Shown here: one piece after another, positions 1 to 11,150 of the stretch | How the letters are laid out: every line of letters starts with the position of its first letter | Numbering within the stretch: position 1 is the stretch's first letter | Origin: Conus ventricosus | Lineage: Eukaryota; Mollusca; Gastropoda; Neogastropoda; Conidae | Length of the DNA: 64,000 bases | Assembly: GCA_018398815.1 (NCBI GenBank) | Contig: CM031595.1 | Location: forward strand, 139,034,559-139,098,558 | Direction of reading: 5' to 3' | Notes under the pieces: generated by a model | The model's input: the letters and a program-made list of their open reading frames with translations, nothing else | The model's database searches: none | What the model was told of the DNA's origin: nothing | Program-made: the position numbers and the translations under genes

Positions 1-999
1 TTTTTATTGTTTTTTTTAAAAGGGATTGTGGAACTATTAAAGTGTGAGGAGAAAGCAGACTACTCAGAGCCCATTCCCATAAAAAAAGTTTATACTCTCG
101 GGGCTGCGTGTGGAAAAAAAAAAACCCAGTATTTAGGCCCAAAAACTAAGTATTAAAACAAATCAAAAAAATTTTCTACTTCAGCTTTGGGAAAAATTTT
201 ACTACGCTAGGTACGAAGGCAGTTAGGGTCAAAAAGGGTTTTGATCGGTTGGGGCGGGCCCAATGATTAGCCTTTTTGCTAAGTTAGAAAAGAAAAGGAT
301 GGCCCCGGTTTTTGTTTTCAGTTTGAAGATTTAAAATATGACTTTTCCAAGACCCGGTTTTAAAAAACAAGTTCCCTTTAGAAACTTTTGCAGTAAATTT
401 TATTAAAAGTTTTGGGGGAGGGATGTTATCCCAAATTCTCAGGGATTAATTATTTTTAATCATTTTAAATTTTTGTCTTTTTAAAATTTTAATCGCAAAA
501 AAAAAAATGAGGGAAAGCCCCGCAGGACAGTAGCAGGAGCGAATGAAAACCACAAGTGAATGCCCCACAAGTGTTTGGAAACCAAAAGTAAAGTAATGTT
601 ACTAAGCCAAAAAATTTCCGGGGGCGTGTTGAGGCAGGGCGAAAAAACTAGCGGGAAGGGAAAAAGATGAAAAAAAAGGCCCCCCAAATTTAAACAAAGA
701 AAAAAATTTTTTTAGATGTAATACAACTCGCCACCCCCAAACAAAAAACCCCAATTAAAACAAAACACATCAAAAACAACGAAAAGATGTTTTATTATGT
801 ATTTGGGCTGTTTTTGGGTTGGTGGGGGAGTTTTTAGATAAAAAATTGTCTAACGCCATACTTAGCAGCAAAGCCCAAAAAAACCCCCAAAAAACCATTT
901 TAAAAGAAGAAGGGGTCAGCTTCTGCAAAAAAAGTAAACCCCCCTGCTGTAGCCCAAATTTTCTGGGGAAAATATTTTTTAAGAACTTTTTAAATTTAA

Positions 1000-3710
1000 A
1001 ATTTAAGAACTAGTTAAGAAACAATTTTAAGTTAGTTATAGAAAGTATTTTTTAAATTTTAAGGAAAGTAAATTAAAATTTAAGTACCAAAAAAAAAATT
1101 TTTTAAGTTAGTTATAAAAATTTAAATTTTTTAAGTTAAGGGCAAGTAAAAATTTCAAGTAAAGTACAAAAAGAAAAAGTTTTTGTTTTAAGTATAGGGA
1201 GGTTTTTTAAAAAAGTACTAGTTAGGTTTTAATTAAATACAAATAAATCCGGCAAGTTAATCTTTTAAAGTTCTCCCAAAGTTTCCCACAGCTTTTTAAA
1301 ACCGGATTGACGTAAAGTTTTGTTTTTGTTTAGGACTAGTGATTTTTTATTAACTGAAATTGGGGTTTTCTTGATGAAGAGTAAAGCGAGATTTAAAATT
1401 TGTGTGATTAAAAAAACTTTGTTTTCAAAGGGGGGTTGCTTTGTTGTTATGTTTAGTTATTTTTTTGTTTACAAACTTCTTTACTTATGCCCTTAGCCTT
1501 CTTTTATTACAGAAAATCTGGCTGGCAAGCTTTTACTTTTTTGGGCCCCCCAAAACCCAAAATTTCTTTTATAACTGCCCCCTTAAGTTATCCTTTATCT
1601 TTCCAAATTTCTTTTTTGTTCACGGTTTAAAGTAAAGGACTGTCTTTTGGGTTTCGATTTTTGGGGTACCCCCCTTTAAAATCCTTTAGCTATTTTGTTT
1701 TTAATTTCCCTTTTTGAAGTCTTTGTGGGGGGGCGTTTAGAAAAAAAGAGTCGTTTTCTGTGGGAAAGGACTCTTGCTTTTTGGGTTTCAGTGGTTTTTT
1801 AAAATAGTCGTAAGAAATTTTAACATCAATAACTTTGACAACTTAATACGGTTTTTAAAGCCGGAAAAAAAACCGGCTTGTCCAATTTAACATCCCTTTT
1901 TTTTATCTTAAAGCCAACCAGGCTTGTTAAAACTTCTAAAGTCTTGATTTGTTTGGGGTTTTAAAGGGAAACCCTTTAAATTTCTTGGGTTTTTTTTTGT
2001 AAATAATTTTACATTTTTTACGATTTTGTACGTTTTCCATAGTTTTGCCAAAAAAAAGTTTTTGTTCATATTTTTAAAAAAGTTTTTTCTGAGGGTCGGT
2101 GGCTTGGGTTTTTTGATCAGTATTCTTTTGATGTATGGCCTAAAAAAGGGCTCTTGATCACAGATTTTTATTCTGTGAAAAAGCTTTTCAGCTTTAATCA
2201 AGTTTAAAGTAAAATGTAGAAGTCTGGAAAGGCACACTATTAGTTTTATGTCAAAAAAAAGGCACAAATTTTTTTAGGTTGTAGGGAAAACATCTTTAAC
2301 TTTCTGCGGCTGGGGGGGTAATCGTTGTGGGGATCGTGGAAAATTTTTTGGGTAAATTTTAAGGCTACTTTTCCCGTTAGTCCCCCTGGGTTATTAGGCG
2401 TTAAACCCTGGGCAACAACCTAAAACAGTATTAACTTTTGGGGCCCCTTTTTTATTTAAGTTTTCTGGAAGCGGTTAATCTGGCCCCTCCATACGATTGT
2501 TGGGTTAAGTACTTTGATAGTTGGATGGGTTTTGTTTGGGGGCATAAAAGTTATATTAAATTTTTTGTTGGCTTTTTCAAATAAGGGTGTGAGGCCCCTG
2601 TTATTTCCCCTTAAACCCTCTTCAACCTTTAAAATGTGGGTTGATCGAAAATTAAATCAATCTTTATGTTTTTTTGACTTGAAAAAAAAGCATTTTCCCA
2701 AAAAAAGGCTGGGGCAGAGGTTTTAAGTGATTTAGTCTAAACGTAATGTTTTATGTTTTAGATCTGTAAAATTTTGAAAAAAGTCTGCCAATAAACACAC
2801 GTTTAGCCATTAGATGGTAATCGTGATAAATTGCCCCTTGTTTTTACGTGTTTTTTCTGGTTTCCGGCTTTTTGGGGGTTTTTTCATAAATCAGCATCAG
2901 TTATGTTTTGCCTCCCCAAGATTTGAAAAAAAGCGGGTTTTAGGGGGAAAACGAGTTTCATCAAACCTATCCTCGAGTTATGTATTCGTTAAAGGGTTGA
3001 CGTTTTTCGCACTAAAGGGGGCGTCAAAATATTGTTTGTTATTGGAAAGTTTTTGTAACCCATACTGCCCAATTTATTAAACTAGCCATAGATGTTGGGG
3101 AGGGTTAAAAGGAAAAACAAAACAAGAGTAAAAGTCTTTTACTTTTTTAAAAATTTTGCAATGCAGGTAACCCCCTTATATTTTGAAGTTAAAGCTTGCA
3201 TTTATAAAAGAGAAAAGTAGCTCGTTAAAAATTTTGGGAAAAGGAATTTGGTAGTTTCCATGTCTTAGGGTCAACCTTTTTGTTGAAGATTACAATTTTT
3301 GTGGGGCCCGCCCCCTGAAATTTCCGTTTTTGATGTTTGGGCCTTAAATGTGCGTCTTTACTGTTAGGTGTTAGCTCTAAGCCGGAAATTTAAACAGTGT
3401 GTAGTGATTTTTAACGGGTTTTTGGGGCTTCAGAAATTTAAAAAAAATTTTTGTAAGATTTTTTGTTGGTTGGATAATGATTGCGAAGTTGTTTTTTTTT
3501 TGCTCTAAAAAACTATAGCCGCATTGGGGCCCCCTGTTTAAAACTTTGGCGTTTTTGTGTGCCCATCGACCAAAAAACAAAAAAAGCATTTAAAAAAGAT
3601 TTTTGGTTGGTTAAAAAGGTTTGGGTTTTTTTTTCTTTGGGGGGGACCTTAGTTCTGCGGGAAGAGCGTTCAAAGTCAGCATAAACCCCCTTTTGGACGG
3701 GCTGCAAATT
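1000..3710 (-). pseudogene. Protein-primed family B DNA polymerase remains
   Basis: Short minus-strand peptides scattered through a homopolymer-rich stretch match successive landmarks of Polinton-type DNA polymerase B, in the correct order. A VYADFE peptide (3,669-3,686) resembles the exonuclease motif of these enzymes. A GPNAA-like peptide lies near 3,530 in another frame, and NITDAD near 2,885-2,915 corresponds to the segment before the palm. An open stretch at 1,908-2,267 contains HRIKICDQEPFFRPYIKR, which fits the conserved block before the FGKTMEN region. The catalytic DTDS motif was not found. Frame changes occur every few tens of codons at A, T, G or C runs, so the copy is nonfunctional or the sequence is poor. 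The enzyme would replicate the element's genome. The order of motifs makes the call fairly good, but the limits are uncertain. Confidence 0.6.
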
Positions 3711-3919
3711 TTGTTAAAATTTTTTAAAATAACTTTAACCCGGTTTAGGGGGTGGGAGTTTGGTTTCAAAAGTCTAAAAACTTTTAAAAGAAATTCTTGG
3801 TCCCGGAGTGCTTCTATAGGGTTTTTATTCTAACCAAAAATCCTTTTAAAAAAGCCCTTGTTTTGATTTATCCCTTTTACGTATAGGCCCTAAATCTCAA
3901 ATTTTTTGTTTTTATTAAT

Positions 3920-5381
3920 TCATAATTTTACTCTTTGTTTATTGAAAAAAGGGTCGTCTACATGCTTGTCAAATGGTTTTGCTAAAATGGGAGGTTTGGG
4001 GAAAAAACCCTTAGAGGGGGGTAGATTGGCCCTTAAAAAAATTTCCCCACCCTCGGGGCCCTTTGCTTCTGAAATTCTTCGTCTTTTAATGTTTTCATCC
4101 CGGGAATGAAATTTTTTATTTAATCTTAATGAACAAAATTTTTTTCTGATTTCTAGGGGAACAATAGCAGTGTGCTTTTGTAATTTATGAGTTAATTTTT
4201 TTAAAACAGCACTTACAATCATAGACATGGCGCCTAACCCTAACCCAAGACTCCCTAATGCTAAAGAGGCTGGCGCTCCAACCCAGTAGCTAAAACAGCA
4301 ACACTAGACCCAGCACTTAAGCTGAGCCAGTAATTACATAAGAAAGAGTATTAAAGCTTTAGCATATTTCTTTCTAGTAACCCTATACTTATCCAAGTCG
4401 CTTTCTATTTCCTTTTGAAGTTCAGTATTTCTTAACCTAAACTGTTGAACCCTCCATTTTTAATCAAATTAATTTTGTAAAAATGTTCCTATTAATCCTC
4501 TGGTAAACACTTCACCAACAGAGTAAAAAGCAATAAAATCAACATACTTAATGAAAATGAAGTCGAGTACTGTTAGTTTGTCATTTGTCAACATTCACAG
4601 TAACCTTGTCAGATGATGAAAAAGGGGTTTTTCATCCCCGTTTTTAGTAATGGCAATAACAAGCTTAAGAGGGCCATCCAAGTTTCAGCCTTTATTTGTA
4701 CTCCCCTTGCTTACACATGTTCTGGCAAACTAGAATTAGACTCCCCAGGGTAATTAATAAAACAAAAATCAAAGTAGCAGTGTTAGGCTTGGTGGTTTGG
4801 AATAAATTCTAGGTTACTGTGTCATCCCCCACTTCAGCTAAGGGCTTCTTTCTGCTCGCACATATTTAAGTTTATATGTATCTATTACAATCTGCTTTTT
4901 CTGTTGTGTTCCTGGAACAAGACTAGTAAGAAAGGGGCCTGCATTCAAAACCTTTCTGAAATTTTGTTTTTTATCAAAGTATACATTGGGCTTCGCAAGT
5001 CGAATTTTAAAATCCCAGTTTTATTTCAGGACGCAAGACCCAGTTTATTGTCTTGTCTATAAAGCCTGTATTCATATTTGCCATAATCAGTTGTTTCTAG
5101 ATTTCTTATTGTTCTAGTTTGGGATATTGCTGTCGTTTTTTGTCTTCAATTGCTGTTCGTTTGTAAACCCCATCATCTGTGTATTCAAATCCATAAACAT
5201 TCCTATCCCCCTATCAATCAAACTCGGTTGTGTCTGCTAGTCTTTTAGCTCAGCCCTGATATGGCCCTTTGCGGTCGGCTGGGCTATAAGCAACATTATC
5301 TTATCTTATCTTATCGTCTTTTAGCTCTACTGCAGTGCATTTAGGAGCTAGCTGCGCTTTTGATTCTGGCCCTCGAGACAT
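3920..5381 (-). pseudogene. Hydrophobic, probably membrane-associated protein of the virus-like element
   Basis: The likely start is the ATG at 5,381, opening with MSRGPESKAQ. The reading frame is interrupted after about 20 codons by a micro-retroposon and then by several frameshifts and stops. Near 4,210-4,320 lies a glycine/alanine/leucine-rich hydrophobic segment typical of a membrane span, followed by a basic tail containing SAVLKKLTHKLQKHTAIVPL. Proteins of this type (hydrophobic Gly-rich segment, then a K/H-rich tail) recur as uncharacterised proteins beside the same capsid-like genes in cnidarian and mollusc sequences; that is from memory. No enzymatic motif is visible. It lies directly downstream of the ATPase on the same strand. 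A role in a virion membrane or in assembly is only an inference. Confidence 0.45.
5240..5327 (+). mobile_element. Micro-retroposon (64 bp insert) with 12 bp target duplication
   Basis: GTCTTTTAGCTC occurs at 5,240-5,251 and again at 5,316-5,327. Between the copies lies a 64 bp insert (5,252-5,315) beginning AGCCCTGATATGGCCC, containing GCGGTCGGCTGGGCTATAAG and ending in TTATC repeats. The insert splits the start of the membrane-protein gene. It is the 3' tail of a SINE or LINE shared with four other copies in the window. Confidence 0.85.
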
Positions 5382-5441
5382 TCTTTTATAATATAACAAT
5401 TATAATAAACAAATTGTTATAAGCAATCAATAATAAACAAT

Positions 5442-6045
5442 CTACAATAAACAAACGTATTGAACTGGGGGGTCAGTCCGTAAGCATAGCTTAGCGTGCT
5501 TAGATTTTTCTAACTGCTCTTTTATTTTTTTAACTCATCTTTGTCCCTTATTATATAATTTTCACTTAAACATTCTTCAAAACTATCTTGTCTTTAGTGT
5601 AAAATAATACAACCGATCTTAACTGCGATCGAAAGTCTTTTAAAGACAGCATTGTATTTTTGAGTTAAGAGCCACACAGAAACTAAGGCGTGGCGACCGC
5701 TAAAGGCTAGCTTTTTTTTTTTAAACAATGTCTCGTTCAGCTGAACAGTCATCAATAATAAATAGCGTTTCAGTTCCCTCAAATAGTCTATAGTAATGTT
5801 TCTAAACAGTCGCTCAGCTTATCGCTAGGATCAACTAGAAATATATTCTCGTCTGTCCAAATAAACTTCCTTTATTTGTAAGACTTGTTGTGCTTAATGG
5901 TTGTGCAGAATATAACAATGTGCTCGTAATGAAACCTGTATATTGTTTGTAACAAATCAAGTACGAAGACAGTTTTCCCACACCCTGTAATCCCGCAGAT
6001 AAGAGAGCAGTGCGGATCTTTAGGAAGAAACTTCAAACTATCCAT
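5442..6045 (-). pseudogene. A32/FtsK-type packaging ATPase of the virus-like element
   Basis: The ATG at 6,045 begins MDSLKFLPKD and is followed at once by a Walker A loop, GITGCGKT, near residues 18-25. Such early placement is characteristic of small A32-like ATPases of Polintons and related viruses. A hydrophobic strand with two aspartates (IIDDC), the expected Walker B, lies near 5,750 but in a shifted frame. Downstream, LAFSGRHALVSVWLLTQKYN matches the sensor-like segment following Walker B in this family. The reading frame has a stop near position 5,860 and at least two frameshifts. Length is about 200 codons, normal for the family. The enzyme would pump element DNA into capsids. It lies 29 bp downstream of the capsid candidate on the same strand, as in other Polinton-type elements. 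Confidence 0.8.
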
Positions 6046-6074
6046 CTGTTTTATTAGAATATTTCTTCTGCATT

Positions 6075-7333
6075 TTAATAAGCCACGTCTTTTAGCCTGT
6101 TTTCTTCAATGTTTAACTGAGCATCACAAACTATAAAAACATGCATTTTTATTGGGGCGTCTCCGTCTGCTTTCTTGCGAATATTTATTTTTATACCATC
6201 TTGCCCTACCCTTTCTCCACTTCCAAACAATCTGTTGTCAAATGTAGATCTAAAATCTACCACAGCCCATATTTGGTTATTAAGTAGTCTTCGAGTCTTA
6301 CATCATAAAGGCGAAGTTTTTTACATACACGATCAACTGCAGATCCCTTTGCCTACCTCCAGCGAACAACTTCTTATTTCATCAAAGTGTTGGTGGGTAA
6401 AAGTCCCGCGACCCGAATACAACTGATCAGACTTGCCATTTATTGCACAGTCAACCTTCTCAAATTTTTGGATTATAAAACGCTTCTGATTCTCTATGAA
6501 AGGAGTTGTTCCTTCAGTAAACAAGAACAAAATTCCTTTTAAAGACTTCAAAGACTGATTTAGATGTATGTTCCAAAGAGTGTCTCGCTTGTTTCTATTT
6601 TCTGTAATGGAGTGTAATAACGTTTTCATAATAAATAACTGTTTTATTTTTATACTGGGTTAAAATTGTTCTGGCCAGTTCGGGTTAGTAACAACATCAA
6701 ACTCAGAGAAATGTCGCTAACTGTGTATTTAGCTAAAGGGTCTTCAGACGGAACAACAGCATCGCTAGGATTAAATGTTAGATAGTTTTTCTTTTAGTGC
6801 ACCTTGGTAATATGGCATATGTGTCTTTAACAGCTCAAAATCTAGAGGGATGCAGAATCTGTTGCCAAATGCTTCTGCTACTGCCTCATCTTTAACATCA
6901 TTCTTTGCATCCTCCGCTTTAAGCCTGTGCTTGAGACTGTTTGGGCTTTGTATTCCCTGATAAACTTTCTCTTTCCTTTTCTTTTTAGGCAGCCATAGAT
7001 CAGAATAGAGGGTAAAAATATCTGCCTCTCTTAGTACAAAGACTTCTCTGCCCTCCAGTTTGATTGCTATAAACGTTTAACGATAGCCCTGCCTAAATTA
7101 GAAACAACAGTAGCATTAGGATCTATCGATTTAATATCTATTTTGAATGATAGTTTAGCAGTGCCTGGCATTATAACATCGCCAGCGCCAAGATCAGGGA
7201 ACTTGACTGTTAACGGTTGGCCAGGCTCAACTGTTGATGGAGTATTTACACTAATTACAGTCTGCCTTATACCTTTTACGCCATGGGGTTCCTTCTCTTT
7301 CCTATGGATCGAGTCACAACCGTATGAGTTCAT
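6075..7333 (-). pseudogene. Major capsid candidate of the virus-like element
   Basis: About 420 codons from the ATG at 7,333 (MNSYGCDSIH) to the stop at 6,075, broken by several single-base shifts. The first 88 codons are intact and contain VEPGQPLTVKFPDLGAGDV and a following VIMPGTAKLSF; the middle holds NRFCIPLDFELL; near 6,420 is DQLYSGRGTFTHQHFDE; the end is VFIVCDAQLNIEENRL. I recognise these as blocks of an abundant uncharacterised protein family in cnidarian and mollusc genomes. Length, beta-rich composition and position immediately before the packaging ATPase suggest the major capsid protein, but no jelly-roll can be shown from sequence alone. It is divergently transcribed from the 7,369 gene with only 35 bp between starts, implying a shared bidirectional promoter. 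Confidence 0.6.
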
Positions 7334-7368
7334 TTTTTATAAAACAAAAAAGAATATAAATAAAAAAT

Positions 7369-8681
7369 ATGGCTGAAGATTTTGACCCAATTGATCCTAT
7401 TGAAGAAGAAGAAGAAGATGAAACAGAACTGCGTCCTTCATTGCAAGAAGAGCTTGAAGGAGCGGTTCTTTACTCCCTAGACACCGTCAAGAACTATTGC
7501 GAGAAAGAATTCAATCGTTCTATAGAAGCATAGGGCGAGAGCTACCAGGCGTGCTTGATCCTAACGATTTTGAGGAAGATGGTGGGCATTTGTATATAAA
7601 AACCGGTGGCAGTGGGCCGTGTAAAGCTACTTCAACACAAAACCCAAACAAGTTTTTAAAACTAAGCACAATAAGGCGAAAACTCCCTATTGCTAAGGCA
7701 GAACAATTAAACCTTTTAGAGATTAGAGCCGAAGTCGTTAGTCATTTACAAAACTTGGAGCGGGGCTGCCAACACAATCGGAAATACAAAACATACCTCT
7801 TCAAGATTTCACTCAAGAAGCAGATGATGCAATTAACAAAACAGATGAATCAATTAGAAGAGGCAGAAGAACTAATAGCAGAAATTGAAACGAGTTTTAA
7901 TGAGGATAAGATAATGTTGCTTATAGCCCAGCCGACCGCAAAGGGCCATATCAGGGCTGTTTTAATGAGGAGACACAATTAAAAACAATGACGATTCTCC
8001 ATTGCCTATGCGTGAAATCCTGGGGCTTAATGCTGCTCTGCGGACAATAAGGGGTGAACTAACAAACAATTTAGCAAAACTTGGCGAGCTAGATAGAGAG
8101 ATAGAAGAAGAAAAAAATAAACTCGCTGATGCAGACGATAACAATTTAGGGCGAGAAGAAAGGCTAGAATACAGCAGAAAATACAGGATTTAAGGCTACA
8201 AAGGCGGCCAGGTTAGAAGTGCTGTCTACTAACAGAGCGCAGCTAGCATCGCAAACAAGCAGAATAAGAGAAACTATAAACACAATACTTTATGAAAACA
8301 CTACGCTAGCTGAAAGAATAAGGACTCTGTTCAGGAACAAGGGATTACAAAGTTAGTATATTAACAGCCGTTGGGTTTGCTATCTCTACACTCGTTTAGC
8401 TTTAACCGCAGTGCGCCAACAGGACCAGTAGCTCCTCCAACGCCTCAGCCTGGTAAAAGTGGATTAGAAAACAATTGCATCATCTAGCAAACCTATTAAG
8501 GAAGTTAGCTGCCAAAGCGCTTGATGCTCTGCCTGGCATAATTGGAAGTGTTGTTAGTTGGGTTTTGTCTACTATAGGCAAAGTTGCTGGTTATATGGCC
8601 GACCATCTGTGGACGTTAGCGGTGTTAGCTGCTGGATGAATTTTTAGTGAAATAAAGTATGGTCAATCCAGTAAAAGTTAA
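7369..8681 (+). pseudogene. Coiled-coil and membrane-anchored protein of the virus-like element
   Basis: The ATG at 7,369 begins MAEDFDPIDPIEEEEEDETE, an acidic N-terminus. A frameshift near 7,490 leads into a segment containing YIKTGGSGPC. From about 7,790 to 8,350 the sequence is glutamate/lysine/leucine-rich with heptad spacing (for example LTNNLAKLGELDREIEEEKN), a probable coiled coil. It is followed by ERIRTLFR-like residues, a hydrophobic stretch, a proline-rich patch with PTGPVAPPTPQPGKSG, and near 8,530-8,640 a C-terminal hydrophobic region (GIIGSVVSW). A micro-retroposon at 7,905-7,959 and several frameshifts break it. The architecture fits a virion-associated membrane or scaffold protein; function is inference. 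The family is known to me only as hypothetical proteins near the same capsid-like genes. Confidence 0.55.
7895..7969 (-). mobile_element. Micro-retroposon (55 bp insert) with 10 bp target duplication
   Basis: TTTTAATGAG occurs at 7,895-7,904 and 7,960-7,969. The 55 bp between them is the minus-strand version of the same tail found at 5,252-5,315, ending in the same AGCCCTGATATGGCCC block. It interrupts the coiled-coil gene of the virus-like element. Confidence 0.85.
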
Positions 8682-8780
8682 AAACACAACAAGGGCTGTC
8701 TTTTCGTTAGTGTGACTGTCAGTGTGAGGCAGATCAACAGGCAGTGTGCTTTCTGGACTGCTTTCTGGCTGTGGGGCGCT

Positions 8781-8948
8781 GTTGTTGTTGTTGTCGTACC
8801 CTGGCTAAAAGACTCCAGGGATCATCCGAACAGCCGAAGCATTTGAACACTATGGCACAAATGCATCAGCTGGGGATGAGAACATTACGTGTGTGACCGT
8901 TTTTGATTACCCCGCCACATGGGCAGCCACACTCCGACTTCGGGGGAT
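8781..8948 (-). mobile_element. SINE copy (CAA-tailed family), inserted in the virus-like element
   Basis: About 165 bp that match, inverted, the copy at 42,522-42,692. Shared blocks include GATCATCCGAACAGCCGAAG, CATCAGCTGGGGATGAGAAC and CCGCCACATGGGCAGCCACA, and the tail is (TTG)n on this strand. Imperfect flanking repeats, TGGGGCGCTG before and TGGGAGACTG after, may be the target duplication. I have met similar sequence in gastropod genomes. Confidence 0.7.
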
Positions 8949-9127
8949 TTGGGAGACTGTGTTATGCTAGGAGCTTGTCACGACTGAAGACAATCCCCAC
9001 ATAACTATGCAGAGCATAACAACATTTTGATGTAGCCTTGGTGTTCTGGCCTATGTCAATTGGTCTGACACAGCCTTAAGCCAAGGCGTGCTGTGGGGCG
9101 CTTATAACTGGATCGCTTTCTTCAGGG

Positions 9128-9918
9128 CTAGGTACTTTTTTTTAAAATGGATGGAGCGGGCCTTGTGTTTAAACCTTGATTGTGTCCTAAGTTTTGGTCG
9201 TCTCCGGCTATGAGGATTTCGTTATTATAATTCTGTATCATGCCAATCTGTAGTCTAAGGTCAGAGGGTAGCATGTATAATCCGTGGCCTACAACAAAGT
9301 CAACCTTTGACCTAGCATGTGCAAGAACGTCTTGATACCTTTGTATGCTGGCAGGCAAATCAACAGCAGAGTTAATAGCATCTTCTAAATTGGCTAGAAA
9401 TTGTTTTCTGGCGTCAAACCCTGTAGATTGATCAACTATGCTAGACTTAGTCTGTGCTTGCGCTCCTAATAGACACCAAACGTATGTCCTTATGGAGTCA
9501 TTGAGACTTTGCACTCCTGGCATTGTTAGGCCTTCACTTTCATCTAAGATAAATGTTGCCCAAGCATTAGATGTTTTTGTTCAATTGACCCTAATCGAAC
9601 TTGTTTGTCTGGTTGAAAAGAGGTGTGGCCAGGCCAGTAGTCATAATTATATTCTCTTTTTACACCCCACAAATACAATGTGCCTAACCCATGATTGCGG
9701 TCTAACTTTTGTCTAAAGTCAGTTGAAGGATTAATGTTAAATTCATTGCAGATTCTTTCATATGCATTATTGTCCATTGGGCTTTTAAATGGATTAAACG
9801 CGTTGTCGTTTGGAAGGGGCACTTGTAGTTCAGTTAGTATTCGTCTGTACTGGTAATAAACATGAAAGTTATATACTGACCTTACTAAAAGATTGGGGTG
9901 GTTTAAATGGTTTGCATA
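9128..9918 (-). pseudogene. Structural protein candidate of the virus-like element, 3' part
   Basis: This is the C-terminal two thirds of a gene whose N-terminal part lies at 15,344-15,610, separated by an LTR retrotransposon. Visible blocks are VPLPNDNAFNPFKSPMDNN, NHGLGTLYLWGV, then after one frameshift near 9,530-9,590 the block LNDSIRTYVWCLLGAQAQTK and ARSKVDFVVGHGLYMLPSDL. Reading across the two parts is in frame once the insertion and one 4 bp duplication are disregarded, so the gene was intact there when the retrotransposon landed. The family recurs as uncharacterised proteins next to the capsid candidate of the same element type. A structural role is inferred from context, and no enzymatic motif is seen. 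Confidence 0.6.
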
Positions 9919-10658
9919 TGTGACCGGACAGAAGTTTACTTCTGCAAATGTTTATTCTTTTGTATGTAGTTGAGCTAAGGGTAGTGTACGTGCATAGGGA
10001 TTTCAGTGAATTCTGAGTTTCTGTAGTAGAGTTGATTAGGGTAGTGCAAGTGCATAGGGATTAGCTTGGTTCCAGAATTATCTTTAGAATTCCAATGGAT
10101 GAGTAGGAATACAATGGTTGGTTTGTGGATATAATCAGTCTACTTGGCATAATCTCTGTTTGGGAATGTGCACAAATTACCAGACATTAATGGACATTTA
10201 TTCATGGCAATGACAAAGCATTGATTAATACTGTTATTTACTGAAGCTCAGGGCCTATATTCTGCTGCGTATTAGCAGTTGGTGTAAACTGGGGGCAATA
10301 ATACGCATCCCGCCAGAACGCGACTCTCTTCCCCACTGCTCGTCACGGCACAGAGGTCTTGCCGGTGCGTTTGACAAGGGAAGACCGGTCTCAGGCTGGT
10401 ACAGCACCAAGACAAAGAGGATGCCTGTTCCACACCAGGAGGTGGCCGGGACAGATGAACGGGTGTGTCAACACCTTGTCCTGAGGTTGGCTTGGCTTGG
10501 TTTGCCTGGCTTGGCTTGGTTGGCTTGCCTGGCTTGGCTTGGCTGGCTTGGATGGTTTGTTGATCTGGTTTTGATTGACTGAATAAACGAAAATGTCCAA
10601 CATCAATACGGTCGTGGGTGATGGACGGATGATTTCCCCTCTACCTTGACCTCTCACA
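9919..10658 (+). repeat. 5' LTR
   Basis: 740 bp, TG...CA ended. It contains a TTGGC-rich minisatellite (about 10,484-10,555) and an AATAAA signal at 10,582-10,587. It differs from the 3' LTR mainly by scattered single-base indels and a few substitutions. Confidence 0.85.
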
Positions 10659-10661
10659 AAA

Positions 10662-10679
10662 TGGCGCTGCGAGCAGGAT
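10662..10679 (+). promoter_or_regulatory. tRNA-Ser primer-binding site
   Basis: TGGCGCTGCGAGCAGGAT begins 3 bp after the 5' LTR. It is complementary, with one mismatch, to the 3' end of an animal serine tRNA (CGA type), including the CCA tail, as I remember that sequence. This supports minus-strand DNA priming by tRNA-Ser. Confidence 0.65.
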
Positions 10680-11032
10680 GAACGAGTGCCAACCTCAGGA
10701 ACGCGGGATCAGGCCCTTGGATGTGCCACAGCAAGGAAGGTTTTTATTTTTTGTTGAAATGTTGAATTTAATGCCTATGGTGCGGTGGAGATGGCAGGCC
10801 AGATCATTGTTCTGCGAAGGAGCTGACCCTGTAGCTGATTTCAGCATGATGGGAAACTGTCATGGCACAGTGATCAAATGATGTATCTGATTATTGTGAA
10901 TTGATATGTTTGTTCTTTTTTTTGATGGAAGGACCACCCTAATATGACCCCCTTGATCAGCTGAGCTTCATGTGGACCGACATGGACTGGTCGATGTTGC
11001 GCATAATTTAGAAGTTAAAAGATTGATGTTAG

Positions 11033-11150
11033 GGTGTGTGCACTGAAGGATGTGCACCAGTTGTGTGTGCACGACGGATGTGCACCAGGTGGTATGTGTG
11101 CACTGATGGGTGTGCACCAGGTGAGGTGTGTGTGCACTGATGGATGTGCA
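11033..11150 (+). repeat. Minisatellite in the LTR element's internal region
   Basis: Three to four imperfect copies of a ~32 bp unit built on GTGTGTGCACTGATGGATG and GTGCACCAGGTG. Confidence 0.75.
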
